Made by a program: the position numbers and the translations under genes. Shown here piece by piece: positions 30,714 through 40,276 of a DNA stretch of 64,000 nucleotides. Position 1 is the stretch's first letter; each line of letters opens with the position of its first letter. The DNA comes from an uncultured Rhodospira sp. Lineage in GTDB: Bacteria; Pseudomonadota; Alphaproteobacteria; Rhodospirillales; Rhodospirillaceae. The notes under the pieces were generated by a model. It did no database searches. It saw only the letters and a list, made by a program, of their open reading frames with translations, and was not told the DNA's origin. The DNA is taken from contig NZ_CAKZOT010000081.1 of assembly GCF_937138205.1 (NCBI RefSeq), positions 1 to 64,000 of the forward strand. Reading direction: 5' to 3'.

Positions 30714-33700
30714 ATGGCGTTGCAGGCCCAACTCCAGGCAGAGGTCGACACCGGCGGGTTCGCCGCCTCGCTGGATGTGACCCTGACCACAGGGTCCGGC
30801 GACCTGACGGCCATCAGCCTGCCCGACGCCCCGACCGAGACCGGCGACGCCTCGGCGGCCCTGGCGGCCCTCGACCTGTCGGCATTGGAAGGGCCGATCG
30901 CCGGGCTGGTCAGCGAGATCGGTGCCCTGACCGGCACAGTGCCCGACGCGGCCGAGGTGATCTCCGGCGTGACCGCCGTGCTCGACGGCATCGAGGCGGT
31001 CATCGGCGGGCCGGACGGCACGATCGAGGAGCAACTCACCGCGCTGGTGGAGCGGCTGTCCGCCGACCTGAAGGGCGGCGAGGACGGCCGGCTGGAGGCC
31101 GTGTTGCGGGCCATCGAGGCCCTGCTGTCGGCGCCGGAGGGCGCGCGCCTGGGGGCCGCCTTCACGGCCATCAAGTCGGCGCTGGGCGCGGATGCCTCCA
31201 TGCCGCACGGCTTTGATCTGGCCGACCTGATGGCGGCGGTGCGCGGGCTGATCCAGCTTCTGCAAGGACTGGCGGCGCTGGAAACCCGCCTGGAGGAGGC
31301 CGAGCGCCTGACCGGCATCATGGCCGCGCAACTGGCGCCGCAGCGCATCGCCCGCCTGGAGGGGATCGCCGAGGCGGTGATCATCCAGGGCGGCCAGGAC
31401 CTCGCCGCCGCCATCACCGCGCTGGACCCGTCGGACTCGGCGGCCGTCGCGGCGGTCATGGCCCGCCTGCGCACGCTGTCGGAGACGGAAGCGAACCTGG
31501 TGCGGCAGGTGACCGAGGCCATGGGCTTCGGCGATGCCACTCTGGTCCACCTCAACCCGGACCGGCTGGCCGCCGACCTCGACCGGGCGCTGGAGCAGGT
31601 GCGCGGCGCCGACGTCTCCGCGATCGAGCGCTTCATGGCCGCCAACGCCCCGCGCCTGAGTGAACTGGTCAGTTTTGACCTGCCCGACCCGCCTGACCAG
31701 GGGCTCGACGGGCTGGTCACCGAGATCGAGAACCGGATGGACGAGTTCGCGGACGCCATCGCCGCGCTCGACCTGTCCGGCCTGACGGGGCCGCTGGACG
31801 AGGCCATGGCGGCGGTCACCGCCGTGCCCGCCCAACTGGCCGAGACCATGACCGAGGCGGCCGAGACGGTGCGGGCGGCGCTGGAGCCGATCCGCGCCGC
31901 CGTCGAGGCCCTGCCGATCGAGACCGTCGTGGATGCGCTGCGCCGGGTGGCGGGGCTGGTGGCCGACCTGCTGGAGGCCCTCACACGGCTGGTCGAGGTG
32001 GTGGAAGACGCCATCGACACCGGCGCCAACGCGGCGATCACGGCACTGGAGGCGATCGAAACCGGGGTCGACACCGTCAAGGCCAACCTGGACACCGCCT
32101 TCGGCAATGCCGTGGACGTGGTCGAGGCGGTCGACATCGACGGGCTGCTGGGGCAGGTCCAGGCCGGCATCGACGCCCTGGCCGCCGAGATCGCCAAGGC
32201 CGACATGGCGCCCTATTTCGACACCGCCAGCGACGCCATCGGCACCGCCGCCAATGTCGTGGATGCCGTGCCCTTCGCGCTGCTGCCCGACGACATGGAA
32301 CAGGACGTGGTCGACGCCATCCGGCCGATCAAACAGACCGACGTTCAGGGTGAAATCGACGGCTTCAAGAATACGCTCGGCCTCAGCGACGAGGGATTGG
32401 CCCTGACCAAGGAGCTTGAGGACGGGCTGGCCGAGATCCAGGCCAAGATCGACGCCCTGATCGCCTTCGTGCGCGACGACCTGGACCCGGCCAAGGCGTT
32501 CGCACACCTCGACCCGAAAATGGCCGACCTGCGCGCGGCGATCGCCGAGATTCACCAGGGCATCGATCTGTCCGGCCTGCGTCAGATGTTCGAGGACGCG
32601 AAATCGCAGGTCACGGCCCTGGACGCGGCGGCGCTGCTGGCGCCGGCCGAAACGGCGTTCGACGACATCGTCGCCGCGCTGAACCAGTACGCCCCCGACC
32701 AGCTCATCGCCCCGCTTGACGATCGTGTCGACACCCTGCGCGGGCAGGTGCTGGAGGCCACGCGCCTGGAGGAGATCCAGACCCGGCTGGAGGAATTGGA
32801 GACCGCCGCCAAGGGGATTCTCGACGCGGTCGACCCGGTGCTGCTGGAACCGCTGATCAAGACCGAGATGGAGGCGTTCCGGAACCGCATCGAGGCCGAT
32901 CCGCGTCTGTCGCTGGTCGATGGCTGGATCGTCGCCCTGGGCGGCCTGTTTTCCGACCGGGCGGGCGGCGCCCAGCCGCGCGCCTTCCGCGCGGTGGCCG
33001 GCTGGGTCACGCAGGGTGGCGCCCAGGCCGCGCTGGACGCCCGCGCGGCGGCGATCGCGGCGCGGGTGACGGCCACCCTGACCGCCGTGCAGGCCGTCGA
33101 TCCGGCGGCCCTGGACAGCCGCATGTCCGGCCGCGCAGCGCCCATCCAGGCGGCCATCGACGGCACCGCCGACCCCGTGTTGCGCGGCCGGCTGCAGGTC
33201 AGTTTCTCCGTCCAGGTCAGTGTCGATCAGTTGCAGCTCATCGCCGCGCCGCGTCAGGCGTATCTGGACCGCTTGAACGCCGTGTCCGCCGCCTTGCAGG
33301 CGGTCGCCCAGCGCGGCTTCGGCGAGGCCGAGGCGGCGCTGGACCGGCTGCGCGGCGGGTTTTCGCCGCTGGCGGCGCTGAAGGCGCCCTTTGTCGACGT
33401 GATCGAGGCGCTCGGGCTCGACGGCGAGGAACCGGGCCTGGGCGGGCTGTTGCAGCGCCTGTTCGAGGTGGTGCCGCCACAGCGGCTGGCCGGCCTGCTG
33501 ACGCCGATCTTCGCCGCCGTGCGCGCGCGCTATGACGCGCTGATCGAGTCCGTGCTGGATCCGTTGCAACAGGGGGTGGCCGACCTGATCGCGGCGATCA
33601 ACGTCATCGACCTGAGCCCCCTGCGCGACGAGCTGGCCGACATCCACGGCGATCTGGTGGAGCGGATCGAGGCCCTGCGGCCGTCCGCCATTCTGGCCGA

Positions 33701-34058
33701 GCCCCTGGGGGCCTTCACCGACGCGCAGAACACACTTGCCGCGTTCGATCCGCTGGGCGCGGTGCAGGCGCTGCTGGACGAACTGGCCGAGCGGGCCGAC
33801 CGCACCGTCGCCAAGCTGACCCCGTCCGAGATTCTGGCGGGCGTGATCGACCTGCACGCGGCCATCGTCGCGGAGATCGAACGCCTGGACGTGACCCAGC
33901 TCATGGCCAGCGTGTTCGATCAGCTCGACCGGCTGGCCATCCAGGTGAGCGAGGGCCTGGACGAGACGGCCGAGTCCTTCCGCGACCTGCAGGACGCGCT
34001 GCCCGATCAGGTGGGGTCGACCAGCGTGTCCGCGTCCGTGTCGGTCCAGGCAGCGTGA
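30714..34058 (+). CDS. Very long helical protein of the contractile-tail locus
   Basis: 1114 residues, nearly all predicted helix, with many Ala/Leu/Asp/Glu-rich repeats (A-A-L-D-L-S-x-L and I-E-A-L patterns), no clear membrane helix and no enzyme motif. The ATG at 30714 follows a G-rich site; the upstream in-frame TTG at 30696 is less likely. Its length and helicity would suit a tape-measure-like or coiled scaffold role, but tape-measure genes normally follow the tail chaperone, and this lies before the sheath. Function unknown. Confidence 0.55.
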   Translation: MALQAQLQAEVDTGGFAASLDVTLTTGSGDLTAISLPDAPTETGDASAALAALDLSALEGPIAGLVSEIGALTGTVPDAAEVISGVTAVLDGIEAVIGGPDGTIEEQLTALVERLSADLKGGEDGRLEAVLRAIEALLSAPEGARLGAAFTAIKSALGADASMPHGFDLADLMAAVRGLIQLLQGLAALETRLEEAERLTGIMAAQLAPQRIARLEGIAEAVIIQGGQDLAAAITALDPSDSAAVAAVMARLRTLSETEANLVRQVTEAMGFGDATLVHLNPDRLAADLDRALEQVRGADVSAIERFMAANAPRLSELVSFDLPDPPDQGLDGLVTEIENRMDEFADAIAALDLSGLTGPLDEAMAAVTAVPAQLAETMTEAAETVRAALEPIRAAVEALPIETVVDALRRVAGLVADLLEALTRLVEVVEDAIDTGANAAITALEAIETGVDTVKANLDTAFGNAVDVVEAVDIDGLLGQVQAGIDALAAEIAKADMAPYFDTASDAIGTAANVVDAVPFALLPDDMEQDVVDAIRPIKQTDVQGEIDGFKNTLGLSDEGLALTKELEDGLAEIQAKIDALIAFVRDDLDPAKAFAHLDPKMADLRAAIAEIHQGIDLSGLRQMFEDAKSQVTALDAAALLAPAETAFDDIVAALNQYAPDQLIAPLDDRVDTLRGQVLEATRLEEIQTRLEELETAAKGILDAVDPVLLEPLIKTEMEAFRNRIEADPRLSLVDGWIVALGGLFSDRAGGAQPRAFRAVAGWVTQGGAQAALDARAAAIAARVTATLTAVQAVDPAALDSRMSGRAAPIQAAIDGTADPVLRGRLQVSFSVQVSVDQLQLIAAPRQAYLDRLNAVSAALQAVAQRGFGEAEAALDRLRGGFSPLAALKAPFVDVIEALGLDGEEPGLGGLLQRLFEVVPPQRLAGLLTPIFAAVRARYDALIESVLDPLQQGVADLIAAINVIDLSPLRDELADIHGDLVERIEALRPSAILAEPLGAFTDAQNTLAAFDPLGAVQALLDELAERADRTVAKLTPSEILAGVIDLHAAIVAEIERLDVTQLMASVFDQLDRLAIQVSEGLDETAESFRDLQDALPDQVGSTSVSASVSVQAA

Positions 34059-34071
34059 GGGAGGTGCGGCC

Positions 34072-36771
34072 ATGCCATCGGTCCTGACCCACACCGCGAT
34101 CATGCTGCTGGCCCGCGAGCGCCTGGGCCAGGTCGAGCGCGTGCTGTCGTCGCGTATCGCGGCGGCGCCGGATGGGCAGACCGCCACCGACGTCGAGGTG
34201 CGCCTGCGCGATCTCGCCCGCGCGGCGCTGGAGGTGTTCAAGACCACGCCGCACGTCGACGCCCATGTGCCCGGCAATCTGGCCGGCCAGACCGTCGCCG
34301 ACAGCCTGTCGAAGTTCGCGGTCATGGGCGCCATGGGGCCGGACATTCCGGCCTTCGCCCAGATCCTGCGCCCGGGGCAGGGCTGGCTGTTCGACACCAT
34401 CCACAAGGGCACGCCCGACACGCACCGCGAGCGGATGCGCGCCGGCACCAGCACCCTGGCGTTGTCGCTCTTCGCCAAGGGCCGCGACCAGATCACCGGC
34501 GCCTACGCCGGGGGCGACCGCACCGACCCGATGAACAAGCTGAAGGCGTTCGTCCTGGGGCACCTGTGCCACGGCGCCGGCGACATCATCTCTCACCCGC
34601 TGATCAACGACATCGAATGGCACCTGGGCACCGACGGCCGCCGCACCTACGAGCACCACGATGCCGAGGGCGCGCTCGACGCCCTGGTGGCGCAACGCGT
34701 GTTCGGCCGCGCCGGTGTGCGGGCGGGCGGCGGCTGGGACGCGTGGTGGCCGACCAAGGACGAGGTGCCGCCGGAGCTGTACGGCGCCTATGCCGACGCG
34801 CTGGAAGAGGTCTATACGGCGCGGAGCGAGCGGCCGACGGGGTTCAACCCGTTCGAGGACGCCCTGGCCGCGCTCGATCCGCCCGTGGCCGACGCGGCCT
34901 TCATCCAGGAGGGCTACGAGACCTACCGCCGGGCGGTGATCTCGGTCGTCTACGAGCTGGACTGGGGCGACTGGTCGGGCGTGCTGTCGGCCGTGGCCCT
35001 GCCGCTGATCGCCCTGCCGTTCCTGTTCCTGGCCCTGCCGGACACGCGGCCGCTGGCCGGCCTGTCGTTCGAGGAGACGGAGGAGGGCCACGAGGACCGG
35101 CTGGCCTTCAACCTGGTCACCCTGCCCATGCTGATCGGCTCGGGCAGCGCGGTCGGGTTGCAGGCGTGGGTGATGTCCCTGGCCTCCAAGGGGGTCGAGG
35201 ACCGGATGCTGTTCGGCCTGATCGCGGCCATTCTGATGACCGTGTTCCTGGTGCTGTTCCTGATCGAGGGCGGGGTGCGCGCCTGGCCCAAGGGGGCGCG
35301 CTGGAGCATCCTGTTCGGCCTGCCCCTGGTTCTGATGACCGTGCTGGCCGGCTTCGCCCTGTACGACCTCGACCACGACGGCCTGGAGCGGCGCTCGGCG
35401 GCGACGATCATCCCCGTTGCCCTGGCATTCGGGCCGATGGTCGCCTTTCTGGCGCTGTTCGGCATCTTCACCCTGATCCTGTGGGGGGTGAACGGCCTGA
35501 CCGGGCTGGCCGGCGCCGAATTCGACTTCAAGGCCGCCTCGTTCTGGACCACCACCGTGATCTGGCTGGCTGGCGTCATCACGCTGTGGGTGTTGGGCGG
35601 CAAGTGGCTGCGCGACATCCGCATCCCCGAGGAGCCGGACCACTTCCTCGCCCGCCAGCGCCACGCCGTGCGCCTGTTCGACGACGACGCGATGGCGCCC
35701 GACCTGGACGACGACGGCAACCCGGTCGACGACCAGACCCTCTACCCCGCCGGCCGCCGCAAGCTGGCGCGGCTGTGGTGGACCGGCGGCGGCACCATGC
35801 AGGTCCGCTCCGACCGCTACGGTCTGACCTTCCGCCCCGAGGGCGGCGACGAGCAGGCGGTGCCGGCGCCGCTGGCGCCCATGCGCCTGTCGGAATACCT
35901 CGATTTCCTCACCGCCACGGTCCAGGACTCCGGCGGCGCGACGGGCTCGCTGAATGCCGCGCCCGTCGACGAAGAAAACGACGTCTTCTTGCCGCCGGGG
36001 GCGACCTTCGCCGCGCACGGCGACGCGGCGGAGACCGAGGAGGCGATCCGCGAGCAGTCGGCGGTGTTCAAGGACCTGGGCAGCGAGGACGACGAGGACG
36101 ACGCCTACGCCCTCTATCACGCGCCCAAGTCCTGGCAGTCGGTGCGCGCCGGCAAGGCGCGCATCATGCCGCGCCCCTTCGCCGACATCGAGGCGGCCGC
36201 CGGCGCCTTCGAGACCGCCCAGGGCTACGCCTACGTGGTCGAGCCGGGCCGTCAGGACAGTGAAGACTCGATCATGGCCCTGGCCGGCGACTTCGCCGCC
36301 ATGCTGTGCCTGGGCGCCATGGGGCACATTGATCCGCCAGCGCCGGATCCCCTGGCGGCCGGGGCCGACGAACCGCGCGTCTACCAGGTGTTCCGCAACT
36401 GGAACCTCGACCGCCGCCGGGTGAACGAGTGGCGACTGCTGGTCTCCGGCAACGCCCGCACCGAAAAGACCGCCGCCGAGGCCTATGACGGCGCCCTTCC
36501 GCCCGCGCCCTACGGCCCGAACACGCCCGCGACCTGGGAGCATCCGATGGGCGCCGGCGCGGCCATCGCGGCGGCGGACACGGCGGCGCGCGGGCTGGGC
36601 TGGGTGCCGATGCTGCGCACCTGGCTGGAGCGGATCGCCGATCCGAACACCGACGCGCTCGACGAGACCGATCCGGGCGACGACACGCCCCCCACGCGCA
36701 CGCTGAGCCGGGCCATGGCCTATCTGTTCGACCGGCCCGACCCGAGCCGTCCACCACCGGGAGGGCCGTAG
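34072..36771 (+). CDS. Zinc-phospholipase-C-like domain fused to six membrane helices
   Basis: 899 residues. The N-terminal 200 residues follow the zinc-dependent phospholipase C pattern: M-P-S-V-L-T-H7, G-P-D91-I-P-A-F, H111, G-H164-L-C-H167-x-x-x-D171 and H175-P, so all likely metal ligands are present. Six hydrophobic segments follow (about 303-322, 345-370, 379-398, 411-431, 445-472, 491-510), then a soluble region of about 380 residues rich in Asp, Glu and Ala. It sits inside the contractile-tail operon (13 bp after the previous gene, 2 bp before the next). It could be a membrane anchor for the machine, a release enzyme, or an effector. No standard eCIS or phage tail part looks like this. 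Confidence 0.65.
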   Translation: MPSVLTHTAIMLLARERLGQVERVLSSRIAAAPDGQTATDVEVRLRDLARAALEVFKTTPHVDAHVPGNLAGQTVADSLSKFAVMGAMGPDIPAFAQILRPGQGWLFDTIHKGTPDTHRERMRAGTSTLALSLFAKGRDQITGAYAGGDRTDPMNKLKAFVLGHLCHGAGDIISHPLINDIEWHLGTDGRRTYEHHDAEGALDALVAQRVFGRAGVRAGGGWDAWWPTKDEVPPELYGAYADALEEVYTARSERPTGFNPFEDALAALDPPVADAAFIQEGYETYRRAVISVVYELDWGDWSGVLSAVALPLIALPFLFLALPDTRPLAGLSFEETEEGHEDRLAFNLVTLPMLIGSGSAVGLQAWVMSLASKGVEDRMLFGLIAAILMTVFLVLFLIEGGVRAWPKGARWSILFGLPLVLMTVLAGFALYDLDHDGLERRSAATIIPVALAFGPMVAFLALFGIFTLILWGVNGLTGLAGAEFDFKAASFWTTTVIWLAGVITLWVLGGKWLRDIRIPEEPDHFLARQRHAVRLFDDDAMAPDLDDDGNPVDDQTLYPAGRRKLARLWWTGGGTMQVRSDRYGLTFRPEGGDEQAVPAPLAPMRLSEYLDFLTATVQDSGGATGSLNAAPVDEENDVFLPPGATFAAHGDAAETEEAIREQSAVFKDLGSEDDEDDAYALYHAPKSWQSVRAGKARIMPRPFADIEAAAGAFETAQGYAYVVEPGRQDSEDSIMALAGDFAAMLCLGAMGHIDPPAPDPLAAGADEPRVYQVFRNWNLDRRRVNEWRLLVSGNARTEKTAAEAYDGALPPAPYGPNTPATWEHPMGAGAAIAAADTAARGLGWVPMLRTWLERIADPNTDALDETDPGDDTPPTRTLSRAMAYLFDRPDPSRPPPGGP

Positions 36772-36773
36772 CC

Positions 36774-37664
36774 ATGGCCGAAACCGCGATGCTGACGGCG
36801 TTGAGCGATTTTCTGACCGGCGCCGGCCTGACCCCGGCCCCGGCGATGGTTGGCGTGATCGATCCCGCCAACCGCGCGCAGGACCTGCCGGCGATCGTGC
36901 TCGACCTGCCGGAGGTGGCGCGGCTGGAGATGGGCCTGGGCGGCGGCGTCGACACGGTCGAGGGCGCGCTGGCGGTGGAGACCGTGATCTCGCTGACCAA
37001 CCCAACCGTGCCCGAGGTGCCGGACCTGGACCTGCTGAGCGAGGACCGCCTGCGCCTGACCCTGCCGCACGGCGGCCTGGTGCGGGCCGACGGCACGCAC
37101 GGCGACCTGGGCACGGCCGACATCCAGGTGCAACGCGGCGGCCAGGCCCTGACCCTGACCAGCGCGCCGACGACACAGAACCAGTATGCGGCCGATCCGC
37201 TGGCCGGCCGTCTGACCTTTGGCTCGGCCCAGCCCGCCTCCGGTACCCTGCGCGCCAACTACTTCGTCGGGTCGTGGGAGCGCGAAATGGTGCGCCTGGA
37301 GGGCGTCTTGCGCCTGACCGTGCTCGACGTCGCCGGCGCCGACGTGGCCACTGTTTCCGATCAGGCCATCGCCGCGCTGACTGGTGCCGGCCGGCCGGCC
37401 GGCCTGAAGCGGATCGCGCTGACCCGCCTGGGGCCGGTCGGTCCGGAGATCCAGGACCGGGCGCGCGCCCGCACGCGCGAGGCCGACTTCCGCTTTGCCT
37501 ACGACCACGTGGCCGACCGGCCGCTGTCCGCCGGCGGCGTCATCGCCCGCGTGCCGATCACCAGCACCCTGAGGACCGTCACCGTCGACCCCGACACCGG
37601 TGTCGCGGTCGACGGAGTCGAGACCGACACCGAGACATTCGTTGGCCAGGAAGAGGATGCATAG
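36774..37664 (+). CDS. Tail terminator/cap-like protein preceding the sheath
   Basis: 296 residues, mixed alpha/beta, starting 2 bp after the membrane-protein stop. N-terminal L-T-A-L-S-D-F-L and repeated beta segments, then a C-terminal portion R-V-P-I-T-S-T-L-R-T-V-T. Its place directly upstream of the sheath is that of tail-completion or terminator proteins in contractile tails (compare the Pvc16/DUF4255 cap role), but I cannot show homology. Confidence 0.4.
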   Translation: MAETAMLTALSDFLTGAGLTPAPAMVGVIDPANRAQDLPAIVLDLPEVARLEMGLGGGVDTVEGALAVETVISLTNPTVPEVPDLDLLSEDRLRLTLPHGGLVRADGTHGDLGTADIQVQRGGQALTLTSAPTTQNQYAADPLAGRLTFGSAQPASGTLRANYFVGSWEREMVRLEGVLRLTVLDVAGADVATVSDQAIAALTGAGRPAGLKRIALTRLGPVGPEIQDRARARTREADFRFAYDHVADRPLSAGGVIARVPITSTLRTVTVDPDTGVAVDGVETDTETFVGQEEDA

Positions 37665-39098
37665 ATGAGCGAAAGCATCGGCGAAATGATCCTGCCGGGG
37701 ACCTACATCGAGGTCCGGGCGGAAGGGTTGATCGGCGTCGGCGGCATCGCCACCGGCAACATCGGCATCGTCGGGACGGCCAATCGCGGTCCCCTGAACC
37801 AGGTGGTGGTGCTCGGTTCCTACGCCGACGCGCTGGCCGTGTTCGGCACCTACGACGCCTGGCCAGACGATCCGGCGGCGAGCGCGCACCTGACCCTGGT
37901 GCGCACGCTGGAACAGGCGTTCCGGGGCGGTGCCTCCACCGTGCACGCGGTGCGGGTGGCGAACCTGGCCGAGGGTGTCACCATGAACGCCATGAGCTGG
38001 ACCGTCGCCACCGGCGGCACCCCGGCGTTCACGCTGACGGCCACCTCGCCCGGCACCTGGGCCAACGACATCACGGTCGCCATCCAGGCGGCGACGGACA
38101 CGGACCCGATCCGCCTGACGCTGACCCACGGCCGCCAGCGCGAGACCCACGAGGCGGCGGACGCCGAGAGCCTGGCGCGTGAGGTGAACTCCGAGAGTGC
38201 CCTGGTCCGCGCCGGCGCGGTCGAGGCCGGTCAGGAGGGCGCGCAGCCCGACACCGTCACCGCCGCCACCGGCAACGACGTGGGCGGACCGGACGGGGCC
38301 GGGGCCATGGGCGCGCTGATCCCGCAGATCGCCGAGGGGCTGGCGCTGCTGGAAAGCCGCGCGGTCAACATCCTGCTGGTGGCCGGCTATGGCGCCGACA
38401 CGGTGGCCGGGACGGTGCTCGCCCACCTGGAGCGCACCGAGAACGACGGCCGCGAGCGCATCGCCATCCTGGGCACGCGCGGCGACAGCCTGGCCGAGGT
38501 GGCGCAGGATTCCAACGCCGTCTCCAACAAGCGCATCGTGCTGGTGGCGCCGGGGATCGAGGCCGGCGACGCCGCCGACAACGGTGCCTCGGTCGACCTG
38601 CCGCCGGCCTACGCCGCCGCGCTGGTGGCCGGGCGGCTTTCAGGCTTGGCGCCGCACATCAGCCTGACCAACAAGGACGTGCCGGCCTCGGGCCTGACCA
38701 CGGTCTATTCGCGCGCCCAGCAAAAGGTGCTGCTGGGCAACCGCATCATGGTGCTGATGCAGAACCTCGGGTTCCGGGCGCTACGCGGCATCACCACGGA
38801 CACCGGCGCCTTCACCCAGATCTCGGTGCGCCGCATCGTCGACTACGCCAAGGCCGGCGTGCGCAAGGGCGCCAACCCCTACATCGGCCGGCTGAACAAT
38901 ATCCGCGTGCGGGCGGCCCTGAAGGCCACGCTCGACGGCTTCCTGGCGCAGATGGTCCAGGACGAGATGCTGGTCAGCTACGAACTGGACGTCAGCGCCA
39001 CCCGCGCCCAGGAGATCAACGGCATCGCCGCCGTCACCCTGACGCTGCGGCCGACGTTCTCCATCGATTTCGTCCGCGTCACGATGATCCTGGAATGA
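37665..39098 (+). CDS. Contractile tail sheath protein
   Basis: 477 residues. The start I-L-P-G-T-Y-I-E-V-R and V-G-I-A-type glycine turns, an N-terminal handshake-like domain, a mid domain with I-A-I-L-G-T-R-G-D, and the C-terminal family region R-I-V-D-Y-A-K-A-G-V-R-K followed by a final T-L-R-P-T-F-S-I-D-F-V-R match the phage tail sheath family (Mu gpL and P2 gpFI-like). The sheath shortens to drive the inner tube through a membrane. This is the best single marker that the locus is contractile. Confidence 0.93.
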   Translation: MSESIGEMILPGTYIEVRAEGLIGVGGIATGNIGIVGTANRGPLNQVVVLGSYADALAVFGTYDAWPDDPAASAHLTLVRTLEQAFRGGASTVHAVRVANLAEGVTMNAMSWTVATGGTPAFTLTATSPGTWANDITVAIQAATDTDPIRLTLTHGRQRETHEAADAESLAREVNSESALVRAGAVEAGQEGAQPDTVTAATGNDVGGPDGAGAMGALIPQIAEGLALLESRAVNILLVAGYGADTVAGTVLAHLERTENDGRERIAILGTRGDSLAEVAQDSNAVSNKRIVLVAPGIEAGDAADNGASVDLPPAYAAALVAGRLSGLAPHISLTNKDVPASGLTTVYSRAQQKVLLGNRIMVLMQNLGFRALRGITTDTGAFTQISVRRIVDYAKAGVRKGANPYIGRLNNIRVRAALKATLDGFLAQMVQDEMLVSYELDVSATRAQEINGIAAVTLTLRPTFSIDFVRVTMILE

Positions 39099-39117
39099 GC
39101 GGGGAGGCTTTTGAGAG

Positions 39118-39612
39118 ATGGCAACCAATGTCTATCGCGGCTCCGACGGCACCCTGTCCGTGGCCGTCGAGTCCACGCCCGAAGGCGACCTGGCGGCCGC
39201 CGTCGACGAGAAATACGGGCTGGCGCCCATCGGCCGCGTCACCGGCGTCACGGTGCGTGTGACCAGCGAGGTCAAGCCGTTCCACGAACTGGGCCAGCGC
39301 TTCGCCACCGAGCTGCGGCCCGGCAATATCAACGTCTCCGGCACCATCGAGCGGGCGCACGTCAACGGCGCGCTGCTCGGCCTGATGCTGGGGCCGGCGG
39401 CGCAGACCCGGCCGCAGGGCACGTTCGCCAGCCCGGCGTTCAACCTGTCGCTGCAACTGGAGAACCCGGCGCTGCCCGGCAATCGCTCCACGGTGACGGT
39501 GATGGGCGTGAAGCTGGACGAGTGGGCGTATGGGATTCCGGAGGACGACTTCGTCATGGAAAAGGTCGGCTTCCAGGCGCTGTGGGTGAAGGTCGAGGAC
39601 GCGACGGCGTAG
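39118..39612 (+). CDS. Tail tube protein
   Basis: 164 residues, beta-rich, directly after the sheath as in contractile tails. It shows V-T-G-V-T-V-R-V-T-S-E-V and G-N-I-N-V-S-G-T-I-E-R-A-H, the pattern of tail tube (XkdM/gp19-like) proteins that stack as hexameric rings inside the sheath. No Hcp-type features. Confidence 0.8.
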   Translation: MATNVYRGSDGTLSVAVESTPEGDLAAAVDEKYGLAPIGRVTGVTVRVTSEVKPFHELGQRFATELRPGNINVSGTIERAHVNGALLGLMLGPAAQTRPQGTFASPAFNLSLQLENPALPGNRSTVTVMGVKLDEWAYGIPEDDFVMEKVGFQALWVKVEDATA

Positions 39613-39650
39613 GCCTTTTAGGGGAGCACGTCTCTTGAACAGGAAGAGAC

Positions 39651-39754
39651 CGTCATTGCGAGGCGCGAAGCGCCGAAGCAATCCAGGGCGGAGGACGGCT
39701 CCAATCGCCCTGGATTGCTTCGCCCTCGTCTGACGACGAGGGCTCGCAATGACG
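39651..39754. repeat. Palindromic REP-like element between tube and chaperone genes
   Basis: The outer arms C-G-T-C-A-T-T-G-C-G-A-G (39651-39662) and its complement (39743-39754) pair perfectly. Inner arms G-A-A-G-C-A-A-T-C-C-A-G-G-G-C-G and the complement around 39706-39722 also pair. Elements starting CGTCATTGCGAG and containing GAAGCAATCCAG are dispersed palindromic repeats in many alphaproteobacterial genomes. A second small hairpin, GTCTCTT/AAGAGAC, lies just before it (39630-39650). It interrupts the otherwise dense operon without touching a gene. Confidence 0.8.
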
Positions 39755-39796
39755 GCGTGACTTGCCCCGGTCGTTCTGAAAAAGGGAACCTTTTCC

Positions 39797-40276
39797 ATGA
39801 ACCACGTCCTGACCGCCGCCGACCTGTTGGCCGGCGCCCACCAGACCCACCGCATCGACGTGCCGGCGGACCTGCTGCCGGACGCGGAGGCGTCGGGCGG
39901 CTCGGTGGTGCTGCGGCCGCTGACCGTGCGCGACGTGCAGCGGATCACGGCGGCGGCCAAGGAACAGAAGGTGTTGACCAGCGTCCTGATGACCCAGCAG
40001 GCGCTGGTGGAGCCGGAGTTGACGGTCGAGCAGGTCTCGGCCCTGCCGGCCGGGCTGGTGCGGTTCCTGGTGGGCGCGGTCAACCGCATCAGCGGCCTGG
40101 CCATGGGCGAGGACGACCTGGAGGCGACCCTCCGCGCTCCGCTGGCGCGCGCCTGTTTCACGCTGTCGCGCGAGTTCGGCTGGACGCCCGAGCAGTGCGC
40201 CGGCCTGACCCTCGGGCAGGTGCTGTTGTACCTGGAGATGCTGGGCCGGGGCGAGACGCCGGAGGGGATGCCATGA
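39797..40276 (+). CDS. Candidate tail assembly chaperone
   Basis: 159 residues, mostly helical, with the acidic L-R-P-L-T-V-R-D-V-Q-R segment often seen in tail chaperones (gpG or gp13-like) that guard the tape measure. It follows sheath and tube in the standard order. No programmed frameshift site could be assigned. The stop overlaps the start of the next gene (ATGA). Confidence 0.5.
   Translation: MNHVLTAADLLAGAHQTHRIDVPADLLPDAEASGGSVVLRPLTVRDVQRITAAAKEQKVLTSVLMTQQALVEPELTVEQVSALPAGLVRFLVGAVNRISGLAMGEDDLEATLRAPLARACFTLSREFGWTPEQCAGLTLGQVLLYLEMLGRGETPEGMP

Noticed and set aside
30444-34496. A 1350-codon minus-strand frame opposite the helical protein
   Set aside because: Composition is that of an antisense shadow, and the plus strand carries a dense, well-spaced operon.
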